A DNA stretch of 32,910 nt from Candidatus Thiosymbion ectosymbiont of Catanema sp. Cochon2018 (lineage in GTDB: Bacteria > Pseudomonadota > Gammaproteobacteria > Chromatiales > Chromatiaceae): positions 1 to 32,910 of the forward strand of contig WYCW01000002.1 in NCBI GenBank assembly GCA_011392765.1, in the 5' to 3' direction. The notes beneath the pieces were generated by a model that saw nothing but the letters and a program-made list of their open reading frames with translations, did not search any database and had not been told where the DNA came from. Of this stretch, positions 14,373 through 22,522 are shown piece after piece. Positions within the stretch are counted from its first letter, which is position 1; each line of letters starts with the position of its first letter. The position numbers and the translations under genes were made by a program.

Positions 14373-16774
14373 GTGTCCGGTTCCCTGTGATCAGACGCCG
14401 AAATTGCCTCACCCCGGACACAACGGAAACCGAAGCGGTTTTGGAGGATGCAGTCAAGGCGGTCGCGGAGGCTACGGAGGTCGCGGAGGTAACGGTCGAG
14501 GAGGTCGAAGAAGTTGCGGCCAAGTCGATCGAAACGGTCATGGGGGTCACAGTCAAGGTGGTTGCCGAGTTTGCGGTTGAGGTGGTTGAGGCGGTCGAGG
14601 AGATCGCGGTCGCGGTCACGTAGGTGGCAGTCGAGACGGTGGAGACAGTCGCGGAGGTCGTGGTCGAAGCGGTCAAGGTTAAGATGGCTACGGAGGTCGC
14701 GAAGGTCGCGGTCAAGGCGGTCGCGGTCGAAGTGGTCGAGGTTGAGGTGGCTACGGAGGTCGCGGAGGTCGTGGTCGAAGCGGTCGAGGTAATCGCAGAG
14801 GTAATGGTCGAGGAAATCGCGGAGTTTGCGGAGGTTTTCAAAGGGTATCTTCATACGGGAAGCAGAACGACAGGATTCAACATCGTCACGCCAGGAGCCA
14901 CCGCGCACGACCGGGACGGAATCCGGCAGATCGATTTTCGAAGGATCAATCGGAGACTTCTCGCCTACGGGGTGGGCCCGACTCTCGGCATTTCCGCGAT
15001 ACCAGCCATAGGTATTGAATACCAATGCGTCGTTGCCATGGAACCAGTGGGTACGGGTACCGGCCCGGGCGGCATATTCCCATTCCGATTCGGTGGGGAG
15101 GCGATACCGGAAACCGGTCTGTTCCGAGAGCCACTCGCAGTAGGCATCCGCATCTTGCCGGGAGATATTGATCACGGGCCAGTGACCACGACCCCAGCCC
15201 GCATCGTCCGGCCTTTTGCGTCCCGTGGCCGCCGCAAAACGGTCGTACTCCTCGAAGGTCACCGGATACCGCCCCAGGGCGAAGGCGTGGGTGATGGTCA
15301 CCAGGTGTTGGGGGGGTTCGTTAGGCACCGCATAGAGGTCATCGGTCCCGGAGCCCATCCAATACTCACCCGGTAGGATCAGCTGCATCCAGGGACCGAG
15401 GGAACCGTCTTGCAGCCGGTCCTGAAAGCCGAAATCGGCCAAGGCATGGGACTGAAGCCCGGCGAGGTCCAGGTGTTCGAGATCCGGCATCCGGGGCGAG
15501 AAGGTAAGAAACTCCAACATCTCGGCAGTAACCCGAAGCGGCTCTGGCGGGAGTCGATCCGCATCCGTGTCCAGGGCATGGACGACCAGGAACTCTTGGA
15601 TGCTGTAGTGGGAGAAGCGAAAGGCCCCGGCCGCGGTGCGGTTGAGCAGGGATCGACCACCGACATTGAAATACTCGAGGCTGGCAAGTTCCGGAAAACC
15701 CTCCGTCAAGGTATTGAGCTCCCGGCGCAGCAACAGCCGGCTGCCATGGGACTGCATGTGCAGTGCCACGGCAGTGCACACGCGCCACAGGGTCTCCTTG
15801 GACGGCGGCTCGGAGAGCTGCTTGCGCAGCTTACGTTCTTCCCGGCCAAGCCAACGGTCCACCAGGACCCGGTAGAGGCGGTAGGCGTTCCAGTCCTGCT
15901 CTCCGGCATCCAGGATGTCGCGGATGTGGGCCAGCAGCAGGGGTCGGAAGCGCAGCGAGTGCATGGAACCCACTACCTTCGCCGCCCGCAGCCGCTCGGG
16001 GTTGGCCCGGAACCATAGCCGTTCGCGCCAACGGTCGGGAAAACGCTTGCGCAGGTAGGCATCCACCTGGTCCTCGTCGAACAGGGAGAGGAACACCATG
16101 GGACAGATGTACTCACCGACCTCCACCTGGCCCGGGCGGCCGAAGGGGTCGCTGCCGGTCTCCGGGAAGAATTGGGTGCGACAGGAGAGGATGACCCGAC
16201 GAAATCTCTTGGTAGCGCCCAGTAGTTCCACCAGCCGGGATTCGATATTTCCCCAAGCCAACGGATCTTCGTCCAGGGCATCCAGCAACAACACGGTTTG
16301 GGTCTTGTTCAGACACGCGTCGATCTCTTCCAGGGTGTCCTCACCCAGCTTCAGGAGTAGACAATCGTAGCCTCGGGGCCAGAAGGCCATCAGGTGCATG
16401 AGGCGGATCATCATGAGCAACGAGGTCTTGCCCATCCCGGCGTCGGAGAGGATAAACAACTGGGTGCGACCGTCGCCGAGCGGAGTAAAGTCGCCGCGCA
16501 GAAACTTGTCGATGAGTTGGAAGGCCGGCTCCTGGACCTGGGCGATGGGCTCCCGGTCCTCGTGTCGGTCGGCTGGATTGTGATGCTGACACTTGGGCTC
16601 GATGTAGAAACGGGCCAGCTGATGCGGGTCGCCGAATACATCGCCGATCCGGGCCAGCTCCTCGCGGCGTTTACCGCGGACACCCACCAGCTTCTCGATC
16701 AGCCAGATGAATCCCAGTTTTCTGATTAGGGATGCGAGGTTGGCAATGGTGATGAAGGTAGTCGGTTCCGGCAT
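14369..16774 (-). CDS. NACHT-type STAND NTPase fused to a formylglycine-generating-enzyme (FGE/SUMF1) fold domain
   Basis: An 801-residue protein. Residues 1-30 are a hydrophobic/basic helix. A NACHT ATPase has Walker A SDAGMGKTSLL (110-120) and Walker B VLLLDALDED (161-170), followed by a helical arm to about residue 455. From 463 an FGE-sulfatase domain begins (QLILPGEYWMGSGTDD; ALGRYPVTFEEYDRF; YRLPTESEWEYAARAG; VVRGGSW; CRSASR; FGFRCVRGE). Two defects stand out. The usual NPWGLYDMxGNVWEW block is missing between HPVGEK and VVRGGSW. A 132-codon Leu/Arg/Asp repeat (about 646-777) splits the last beta strands. I chose the ATG at 16774 (AAGGG eight bases upstream) because the longer frame to 16918 is repeat DNA. 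NACHT-FGE proteins are thought to act as signal-responsive or conflict modules; substrate unknown. Confidence 0.85.
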   Translation of the reverse strand: MPEPTTFITIANLASLIRKLGFIWLIEKLVGVRGKRREELARIGDVFGDPHQLARFYIEPKCQHHNPADRHEDREPIAQVQEPAFQLIDKFLRGDFTPLGDGRTQLFILSDAGMGKTSLLMMIRLMHLMAFWPRGYDCLLLKLGEDTLEEIDACLNKTQTVLLLDALDEDPLAWGNIESRLVELLGATKRFRRVILSCRTQFFPETGSDPFGRPGQVEVGEYICPMVFLSLFDEDQVDAYLRKRFPDRWRERLWFRANPERLRAAKVVGSMHSLRFRPLLLAHIRDILDAGEQDWNAYRLYRVLVDRWLGREERKLRKQLSEPPSKETLWRVCTAVALHMQSHGSRLLLRRELNTLTEGFPELASLEYFNVGGRSLLNRTAAGAFRFSHYSIQEFLVVHALDTDADRLPPEPLRVTAEMLEFLTFSPRMPDLEHLDLAGLQSHALADFGFQDRLQDGSLGPWMQLILPGEYWMGSGTDDLYAVPNEPPQHLVTITHAFALGRYPVTFEEYDRFAAATGRKRPDDAGWGRGHWPVINISRQDADAYCEWLSEQTGFRYRLPTESEWEYAARAGTRTHWFHGNDALVFNTYGWYRGNAESRAHPVGEKSPIDPSKIDLPDSVPVVRGGSWRDDVESCRSASRMKIPFENLRKLRDFLDHYLCDYLDRFDHDLRDLRSHLNLDHFDRDRLDRDLRDLRSHLNLDRFDHDLRDCLHRLDCHLRDRDRDLLDRLNHLNRKLGNHLDCDPHDRFDRLGRNFFDLLDRYLRDLRSLRDRLDCILQNRFGFRCVRGEAISASDHREPDT
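14443..14838 (-). repeat. 132-codon low-complexity expansion inside the FGE domain
   Basis: The region is made of degenerate 12-15-bp units of the type GACCGCCTCGAC / GACCTCCGCGAC. It encodes Leu every three or four residues with Arg/Asp/His between (for example DLRDLRSHLNLDRFDHDLRD). It is bounded by the direct repeat AAAACC (minus strand; plus 14833-14838 and 14437-14442), exactly 396 bp apart. Removal between them restores the expected FGE ending PFENRFGFRCVRG. All frames on both strands are nearly free of stops, so ORFs called there on the plus strand are shadows. Confidence 0.85.
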
Positions 16775-16854
16775 ATCATTGCCCTTGGTTGCGCACAGGG
16801 TGAGTGTAAGCAGCCATTGCAGTGTAACCTTGAGCAATGCGGCGGAAAAGCAGT

Positions 16855-16925
16855 CGGGTAGGATGCGGTGAGCGTCAGGTTTGTCCCGACGAAGGAGGAA
16901 GCTTGGCGCAAACCGCATCTTTGGA
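16855..16925. repeat. GTAGGATGCGGTGAGCG hairpin upstream of the NACHT gene
   Basis: GGTAGGATGCGGTGAGCG pairs imperfectly with GCGCAAACCGCATC. It belongs to the same family as the 7140-7440 cluster and lies just upstream of the chosen start of the NACHT gene. Confidence 0.65.
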
Positions 16926-16946
16926 CGGCGGGTGTGCTCAACACTT

Positions 16947-17046
16947 AGTATCGGTTCAAAAATAACGTGAACAAATATCCCTCGCTACGACCTCTACTGC
17001 ACATCAATCATCGCCAAGATGTGCAATTTGTTTTTGAACCGATACT
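16947..17046. repeat. MITE D, 100-bp element with 16-bp inverted ends
   Basis: AGTATCGGTTCAAAAA (16947-16962) is the exact reverse complement of TTTTTGAACCGATACT (17031-17046). Flanking TTA on both sides (CACTTA / ACTTAG) is compatible with a 3-bp target duplication. Single copy in the window, no transposase. Confidence 0.72.
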
Positions 17047-17060
17047 TAGGGTTTTGTTTT

Positions 17061-17176
17061 AACTACGAATCACACGAATCAGCGCGAATAAGACCCCTCC
17101 TTTCGGTTCGGGATGAAAGATCCCTCCCCTCGGTTCGGGACAACGGTTTCGCGTGGATTCGCGTGATTCGTAGTTT
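17061..17176. repeat. Phased hairpin, CGAAT family, with TCGGTTCGGGA insert
   Basis: AACTACGAATCACACGAATC opens and GATTCGCGTGATTCGTAGTT closes the hairpin. Between them are two copies of CCCCTCGGTTCGGGA-type sequence (AGACCCCTCCTTTCGG and GATCCCTCCCCTCGG). Other members lie at 24177-24238 and 31618-31709, the latter with one such insert. Confidence 0.75.
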
Positions 17177-17230
17177 TTTATGCCGGCGCTTCCGGCTTTG
17201 CCCAGTCGACACGGCTGGGAGTAACCGGTT

Positions 17231-17262
17231 AATCGAGAAGAAACTTATACGCGCTCGCCCTG
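17231..17262 (-). repeat. Dispersed CAGGGCGAGCGCGTATAA repeat, copy 4
   Basis: Minus-strand CAGGGCGAGCGCGTATAAG is followed by TTTCTTCTCGATTAA, a diverged version of the tail at 7065-7105. Confidence 0.65.
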
Positions 17263-17282
17263 GGATGGCCGTAACCCATCGG

Positions 17283-17624
17283 GTTGTCGCGGAGCGGCTC
17301 GTTTACCATGACCCCGAAGGGGTCGAACATATCAGCCCAGGGCAGCGCCCTGGGTCATCAGCGCGTATAGAATCGAGCCCTGAAAGGGCGCCACATAAAA
17401 GCGAGATGACAACATCCGATGTCTCAGATGTCACGCCCCTTCAGGGCTTATCTTTTCCCCGCCTCTCTCCCTGCCGAGCGTTGCCCTGGGCTGGTATGTC
17501 ACGCCCTTTCAGGGCCGGGTACTTGGATGTCACGCCCCTTCAGGGCTCGTCTTTCCCCCACCTCTCTCCCTGCCGAGCGTTGCCCTGGGCTGGTATGTCA
17601 CGCCCTTTCAGGGCTGGGTACCGA
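17283..17624. repeat. GCCCTGAAAGGGCG / CCCAGGGC repeat block with a 2 x 99-bp tandem
   Basis: The block holds ACCCCGAAGGGGTCGAACAT, AGCCCAGGGCAGCGCCCTGG and GAGCCCTGAAAGGGCG, followed by two tandem 99-bp units (17427-17525 and 17526-17624). Each unit carries TGTCACGCCCCTTCAGGGCT, GTTGCCCTGGGCTGG and TGTCACGCCCTTTCAGGGC. Similar sequence combinations are known as widespread intergenic repeats in several phyla (planctomycetes among them). No coding frame is convincing. The whole gap 16775-18362 holds no gene that I can support. Confidence 0.8.
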
Positions 17625-17734
17625 AATCCGGTGCCGGAGAGTCGCAAAAATAGTGGGGGTCTGAATGATTACGGTGAAGCGAACCGCAAGAAATGTATGA
17701 AGGTATGAAATGTAGTTAGGCCAGGGATGGCCGT

Positions 17735-17777
17735 CAGGACGAGCGCGTATATACCCTCCCAAAAACATGATCTTGCA
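17735..17777 (+). repeat. Dispersed CAGGRCGAGCGCGTAT repeat, copy 5
   Basis: CAGGACGAGCGCGTATATAC is followed by CCTCCCAAAAACATGATCTT, the same tail as copy 2. A GATGGGCAGTGAGC / GAACCGCATCGATGG repeat follows to about 17860. Confidence 0.7.
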
Positions 17778-17902
17778 GGATGGGCAGTGAGCAGTGGCCC
17801 CAGGGACGGGGCCATGATGAACCGCATCGATGGATGGTCCATGCCCAACCAGTCAGGCATGCCGCCATCGGAGCGCCGCCTTCCAGGCGGCAGTATGAAG
17901 AA

Positions 17903-18037
17903 TTAGGGGGCGCTCTCAATCTGGGGTTTTTACTTGCATTAGAACCACGGATGAACACAGATAAACATGGATCATAATCTGTGTTTATCTGTGTCCATCC
18001 GTGGTTCTTCGGTGCGGTTCGTTTGAGAACGTCCCCA
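17903..18037. repeat. MITE A copy 4, with decayed ends
   Basis: TTAGGGGGCGCTCTCAATC at the left and GTTTGAGAACGTCCCC at the right enclose the ACACGGAT-type hairpin core (17942-18007), in the same orientation as copy 2. Both outer ends carry substitutions, so this is the oldest-looking copy. Confidence 0.8.
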
Positions 18038-18245
18038 ATTAGTCCGGAAGCACCTCCTTCCCTTCCCGGCAACTCATACCGCGGATGCCGACAGGATGTC
18101 GATACTCCCGGCTATTTGCCGCCAAGATGGCGGCGCTTCAGGCTTTGTCCAGTCTACGCGGCTGGAGCGCATGAGCCGGATGACGGAAGATTTATCCGAA
18201 AATTTACTCAAATATAATTGAGTATGGGAAAAATAATAACGAAAC

Positions 18246-18343
18246 AATCTGCGAGAATCTGCGTAATCTGTGGACAGAAAAAATAAGGTAATCTTTTGCC
18301 ACTGATTTGCGTTGATTTGCGTTCATTTGCGGCAAAAAATATT
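18246..18343. repeat. Half copies of the CGCAGATT and CGCAAATGAA phased repeats
   Basis: 18246-18277 (AATCTGCGAGAATCTGCGTA and on) is one arm of the CGCAGATT hairpin. 18294-18343 (ATTTGCGTTGATTTGCG ... TTTGCGGCAAAAAAT) is one arm of the CGCAAATGAA family. They form the immediate leader of the squalene/phytoene-synthase-like gene. Confidence 0.75.
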
Positions 18344-18362
18344 TCCCACCGCGGTGAGACAG

Positions 18363-19276
<914 letters not shown>

Positions 19277-19430
19277 GCCGCAGCGCAGGCGCCTGCCCCT
19301 GCGTGCGGCAGGCAGGTGTCGGCAAACAGGTCCCCCCTGCAGACTTGCCGGCGATTCGGCGATTTGCAGGCGAGACGCCTGCGCTACTTTCGACGGTGAT
19401 CCCTGGACAAAAATCGCGAAACTCCACCTG
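19277..19430. repeat. CAGGCG/CGCCTG-rich repeat remnants
   Basis: GCAGCGCAGGCGCCTGCCCC and TGCAGGCGAGACGCCTGCGC are palindromic pieces related to the core of MITE A copy 1 (GCGCAGGCGTCTCGCCTGC). No coding frame. Confidence 0.5.
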
Positions 19431-19450
19431 ACTCGTTTGTAAAGACTCGA

Positions 19451-19619
19451 GTCCCTCAAGGATCCTAGCGAGGCGTTGCCTCAGACCGACGAGGCGTGAT
19501 CATCGCTCTCTCGCGATCGAAAACGGAACCGTGATCGTAGTCGTAATCGGAGACGCAAGGCAAAGCGGGCAGGGAAAACCTGATGGCTACGGGTTTCGAC
19601 CCGGCACCTGGCCGGGACC
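19451..19619. repeat. 169-bp dispersed block, near-identical to 32234-32408
   Basis: It runs from GTCCCTCAAGGATCCTAGCG through the GAGGC mini-hairpin and the GATCNN hexamer run to CACCTGGCCGGGACC. The copy at 32234-32408 is 175 bp. The 6-bp difference is exactly one extra GTGATC hexamer; otherwise only a few substitutions are seen. Confidence 0.88.
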
Positions 19620-19667
19620 TCCGGATGCCACGATCGGCGAAAGTATTCTGTCTCTCCTACGGTGGCT

Positions 19668-19766
19668 TCGATCACGATCACGATTACGATCACGACAACG
19701 AGATGAGGTTAGACGTTTGCGAAATTTGACTCATTTGCACAAAATCCGGTCATTCAAGGAATCCTA
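19668..19766. repeat. GATCAC hexamer run plus TTTGACTCATTTG / TCAAGGAATCCTAG module
   Basis: CGATCACGATCACGATTACG is followed by GACAACGAGATGAGGTTAGA and CGTTTGCGAAATTTGACTCA, ending CATTCAAGGAATCCTAG. The same module lies at 31820-31922. The CTAG is then followed by ACAGCCTCT, an end of MITE C, which directly precedes yciK. Confidence 0.8.
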
Positions 19767-19781
19767 GACAGCCTCTGAATC

Positions 19782-20513
19782 ATGGAAAACTACCAGCCTG
19801 CTCCCGATCTCCTTGCCGGACGTGTCATCCTCGTGACCGGAGCCGCGGAAGGCATCGGTCGTGCCGTTGCCGCGGTCTGTGCCCGGTACGACGCAACCCT
19901 CATCCTGTCGGACCGGGAGCAGCGTGATCTGGAGCCCCTCTACGACGAACTGGAGGCCGGCGGCGCACCACAACCGGCCATCCTGCCCCTGGACCTGGAA
20001 CGGGTGGACGACCAGGACCTCCAGGGGGCTGTGGATCTGATCGGCCGGGAGCTCGGACGCCTGGACGGCCTCGTCCACTGCGCCGCCTTCGCCCCCTTCC
20101 TGAGCCGGATCGACGACTACGACGCGACCGCATGGGAACGCGTACTGCGCATCAACCTCACCGCTCCCTTCCTGCTCACCCAGGCCTGCCTGCCCCTGCT
20201 GCGCGCCGCGGATGACGCCTCGGTGATCTTCACCTTCGATCGGATCGGACGCCGGGGCACGGCCTACTGGGGCGCCTACTGCGCAGCCCAATTCGGGATC
20301 GGGGGCCTCCTGCAGACCCTGGCCGAGGAGACGCGGGACAGCAGCAACATCCGGGTCAACGGCATCGATCCGGGGATCGTCCGCACCCGGCTGCGCGCCC
20401 AGCTCTATCCGGGGGAAGACCCGACCCGCCTGCCGGGTGCCGAGACCGTGACCGGGGGTTACCTCTATCTGCTCGGACCGGACGCACTTGGCGTCACCGG
20501 TCGGCACCTGTAG
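19782..20513 (+). CDS. yciK: YciK-like short-chain dehydrogenase/reductase lacking catalytic Ser and Lys
   Basis: A 243-residue Rossmann protein. The cofactor loop VTGAAEGIGRA (18-28) is intact. The YciK hallmarks RRGTAYWGAY, RVNGIDPGIVRTRLRAQLYPGED and LYLLGPDALGVTG fit. However, the usual SSS before VGR is replaced by TFD (151-153). The YxxxK motif reads Y166-C-A-A-Q170, so both the catalytic Ser and Lys are gone and oxidoreductase activity is unlikely. In Pseudomonas yciK ends the mtaD-ubiG-mupP-yciK run; here it lies 6.4 kb from ubiG. Its leader is repeat DNA (hexamer run, MITE C end) and no good Shine-Dalgarno remains. Expression and function are therefore questionable. Confidence 0.85.
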   Translation: MENYQPAPDLLAGRVILVTGAAEGIGRAVAAVCARYDATLILSDREQRDLEPLYDELEAGGAPQPAILPLDLERVDDQDLQGAVDLIGRELGRLDGLVHCAAFAPFLSRIDDYDATAWERVLRINLTAPFLLTQACLPLLRAADDASVIFTFDRIGRRGTAYWGAYCAAQFGIGGLLQTLAEETRDSSNIRVNGIDPGIVRTRLRAQLYPGEDPTRLPGAETVTGGYLYLLGPDALGVTGRHL

Positions 20514-20555
20514 CAGGGCGAGCGCGTATAAATTTCCTTGCGATCAAGCAAGTTG
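20514..20555 (+). repeat. Dispersed CAGGGCGAGCGCGTATAA repeat, copy 6, abutting the yciK stop
   Basis: The repeat starts at the base after the TAG of yciK (CAGGGCGAGCGCGTATAA, then ATTTCCTTGCGATCAAGC). It has the same tail as copy 1 at 7065-7105. The following 300 bp to 20840 hold no gene. They include GGACGGCAAGTTGCCGTCC and a CATAGGGTTTTCCCC box (20722-20736) resembling the promoter operator below. Confidence 0.7.
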
Positions 20556-20840
20556 GTTCCGGCTGCTGACTACAATCGTCGAGGACCCGCTGCGTGGGAT
20601 CGGAGGGGCGCCCCCCTGGGGATACCCCGGAACGATGGAAGCACGGACGGCAAGTTGCCGTCCGATGCGGTTCGCTACCTACCTGTCCCTCGAGGAGGGA
20701 ATGGGCTGACACATGTCCTGGCATAGGGTTTTCCCCGGTACACCGTTTCAGTATATTCTGCATCTTGCAGGAATCGGTTAGATGAGGAAATCTGGTGTAT
20801 CCATCGGTTCCGTACCGGCAAAATAGAGTGAAACAGGGTA

Positions 20841-20886
20841 CTAGGGAAAATTAATACTTGACATAGGGTTTTCCCTAGGCTAAATT
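20841..20886 (+). promoter_or_regulatory. Near-consensus promoter inside a 10-bp inverted repeat
   Basis: The -35 box TTGACA (20858-20863) and -10 box TAAATT (20881-20886) are separated by 17 bp. CTAGGGAAAA (20841-20850) and TTTTCCCTAG (20869-20878) form a perfect inverted repeat that brackets the -35 box and covers the spacer, a classic operator layout. A third copy of the half-site, AGGGTTTTCCC, lies at about 20724-20734. It should drive the repeat-protein gene at 20951. Confidence 0.72.
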
Positions 20887-20950
20887 TACTGTTGTGGGTG
20901 TCTTGGGCCTTTCTAAGGCACCGTGGTCCACAAATCCGGAGATTATCCCG

Positions 20951-22252
20951 ATGAAGATGAAAAGCTTGTTGCTGTCGACCAGCATCGCCGCTGTTCTGAC
21001 CCAGCCGGCTATGGCTGGAAGTTTAGATAGCCATGCCATGGCTTTTGCCTTTGGCAACGCGCCGCGTGCTTCGTCTGATCCTGGTAGAGTAGCGGTCTTA
21101 TCCGACCGGGAGATGCGGAATACGAAAGGGGCTCTCGCACCAATCGAGGTGAAAATATTCACCGAGCGGAATCGGGACAAAGGGGAAGAAACTACACTGA
21201 TAAGGATTTACGAAGAAGGGGACGAAAAGTATCGGCGAGAGTACAAGAAGCAAATGAAGGAAGGGGAGGAAGGGAAGAAAGCGGGGTATGCGAAGCGAGA
21301 AGAGAAGTACAAGAAGGTAGAGAAAAAGTACGAGGAGAAGTACAAGAAGTTGGAGGAAAAGTACGGGAAGTACGAGGAGAAGTACAAGAAGCTGGAGGAA
21401 AAGTACGGGAAGTACGAGGAGAAGTACGCGAAGTTGGAGGAAAAGTACGGGAAGTACAAGAAGGAAGGGAAGTATGAGGTAAAGTATGAGAAGGAGGGCG
21501 GAGAGTCTAGCACTCGAATCACGGAGGTTACGGGTGGGACCAGCAGTAAGACCAGCTCGAGCACGCAAATCACGAAGGTTACGGGTGAGACGAGCAGTAA
21601 GACCAGCTCGAGCACGCAAATCACGGAGGCTACGGGTGGGACCAGCAGTAAGACTGGCTCGAGCACGCAAATCACGGAGGCTACGGGTGGGACCAGCAGT
21701 AAGACTGGCTCGAGCACGCAAATCACGGAGGCTACGGGTGAGACTGGCAGTAAGACCAGCTCGAGCACTCGAACCACGGAGGCTACGGGTGGGACTAGCA
21801 GTAAGATTAGCTCTAGCACTCTAGTCACGGACTTTACGGGTGAGACTAGCAGTGAGACTAAAAGTAAGCTGGCCACAAATGAGCTGGTCACAAAGGCTAG
21901 AAGTGAGCAGGCCTCCAGGCAAGCTGCGACCTCGTCGCGAGTGTCTCGGGGCGTCTCCCGAATATCCAGGGGCATAGGGTGGGGAGTAAGCTCGCGAAGA
22001 ACACAGCAGCAGACCAGCAGCACTTTAACCACAGAGAGACTCGGGGAGTTGGCCTCCAAGGTTAGCAGCTCTAAGGCGAGGAGTGGAACCGTGAAGTTTG
22101 TTGGTGGGGTCAAGATTACGACCTCCAAAAGTAGGGTCTCCTCCAAGAGTACGACTTCCAACCTTTCAACCTCCAGGACGCTCAGGTCTTCTATTGAGAA
22201 GAGGGTCAAGAACCTTTCGCGTCGTCGAATTCAACGCCACTTCCGGTTCTGA
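20951..22252 (+). CDS. Secreted Lys/Glu coiled-coil and Ser/Thr-repeat protein with GG-leader-like motif
   Basis: The 433-residue product starts with a Sec signal peptide (MKMKSLLLSTSIAAVLTQPAMA). Next comes LSDREMRNTKGALAP, which resembles the LSxxEMxxTxGG/GA leader motif cut by C39 peptidases. A Lys/Glu/Tyr coiled-coil region follows, with 14-residue units (KYKKLEEKYGKYEE, about residues 95-180). Seven 17-residue units (ITEATGGTSSKTGSSTQ type, from about residue 190) come next, and then a Ser/Thr/Arg-rich basic tail. No Cys is present. GGAG lies eight bases before the ATG, and this start gives the best signal peptide. Composition suggests an extended surface fibre, matrix or adhesin. The outer-membrane barrel and C39 peptidase genes downstream are likely export partners. 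Repeat identity implies recent expansion. Confidence 0.75.
   Translation: MKMKSLLLSTSIAAVLTQPAMAGSLDSHAMAFAFGNAPRASSDPGRVAVLSDREMRNTKGALAPIEVKIFTERNRDKGEETTLIRIYEEGDEKYRREYKKQMKEGEEGKKAGYAKREEKYKKVEKKYEEKYKKLEEKYGKYEEKYKKLEEKYGKYEEKYAKLEEKYGKYKKEGKYEVKYEKEGGESSTRITEVTGGTSSKTSSSTQITKVTGETSSKTSSSTQITEATGGTSSKTGSSTQITEATGGTSSKTGSSTQITEATGETGSKTSSSTRTTEATGGTSSKISSSTLVTDFTGETSSETKSKLATNELVTKARSEQASRQAATSSRVSRGVSRISRGIGWGVSSRRTQQQTSSTLTTERLGELASKVSSSKARSGTVKFVGGVKITTSKSRVSSKSTTSNLSTSRTLRSSIEKRVKNLSRRRIQRHFRF
21518..21874 (+). repeat. Seven in-frame 51-bp tandem repeats
   Basis: Units begin at 21518, 21569, 21620, 21671, 21722, 21773 and 21824. The third and fourth are virtually identical, which points to recent duplication. 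Each encodes 17 residues, so copy-number change stays in frame. A 42-bp in-frame repeat (AAGTACAAGAAGCTGGAGGA and so on) precedes it in the coiled-coil part. Confidence 0.93.
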
Positions 22253-22341
22253 CTACCCGGCGAAAGGACATGCGTCGATGGTGATGGTACGTGCATTTAG
22301 CGGGTCATCCGCCACCCCGATCTGAAAGCGCAGTAACGACT

Positions 22342-22391
22342 AGAGTTTTGGTGGGGTTTGTGCAAATCATGGCAAACCCTACCAAAACTCT
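22342..22391. other. 19-bp-stem hairpin between repeat-protein and barrel genes
   Basis: AGAGTTTTGGTGGGGTTTG (22342-22360) pairs with CAAACCCTACCAAAACTCT (22373-22391). The single mismatch is a G-U pair in RNA, and the loop is 12 nt. No T run follows, so it is not a simple intrinsic terminator. A processing or stability hairpin that sets the expression ratio of fibre protein to exporter is plausible. Confidence 0.7.
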
Positions 22392-22522
22392 CCCACCTAT
22401 CCCCATCCCCTCCTCCAAAATGGCTGGTAAGTAGTACCCGAAGTATGGTAATATCGGGAATCGTTTTTTTGCCGCAAATGGACATGAATCAACGCAAATC
22501 GATCGCGATTGGAGGTGGTATT

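Noticed and set aside
14387-15376. Long plus-strand open frames rich in Val/Glu/Ala (EVAEVTVEEVEE type) opposite the NACHT-FGE gene
   Set aside because: They are shadows of the low-complexity repeat, which avoids stops in nearly all frames; no start signals and no homology, whereas the minus strand carries recognisable NACHT and FGE motifs.
17427-17624. CRISPR array suspected from repeated GTCACGCCCYTTCAGGGC
   Set aside because: The repeats are tandem 99-bp units with internal hairpins and nearly identical intervening DNA, not unique spacers of equal length; no cas genes.
21208-22209. 333-codon minus-strand Leu/Val-rich frame opposite the repeat protein
   Set aside because: Mirror of the Lys/Glu and Ser/Thr repeats; the plus strand has promoter, ribosome site and signal peptide.
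22342-22391. Intrinsic terminator after the repeat-protein gene
   Set aside because: Stem is long and followed by TCCCACC rather than a T run, so a rho-independent terminator is not supported.
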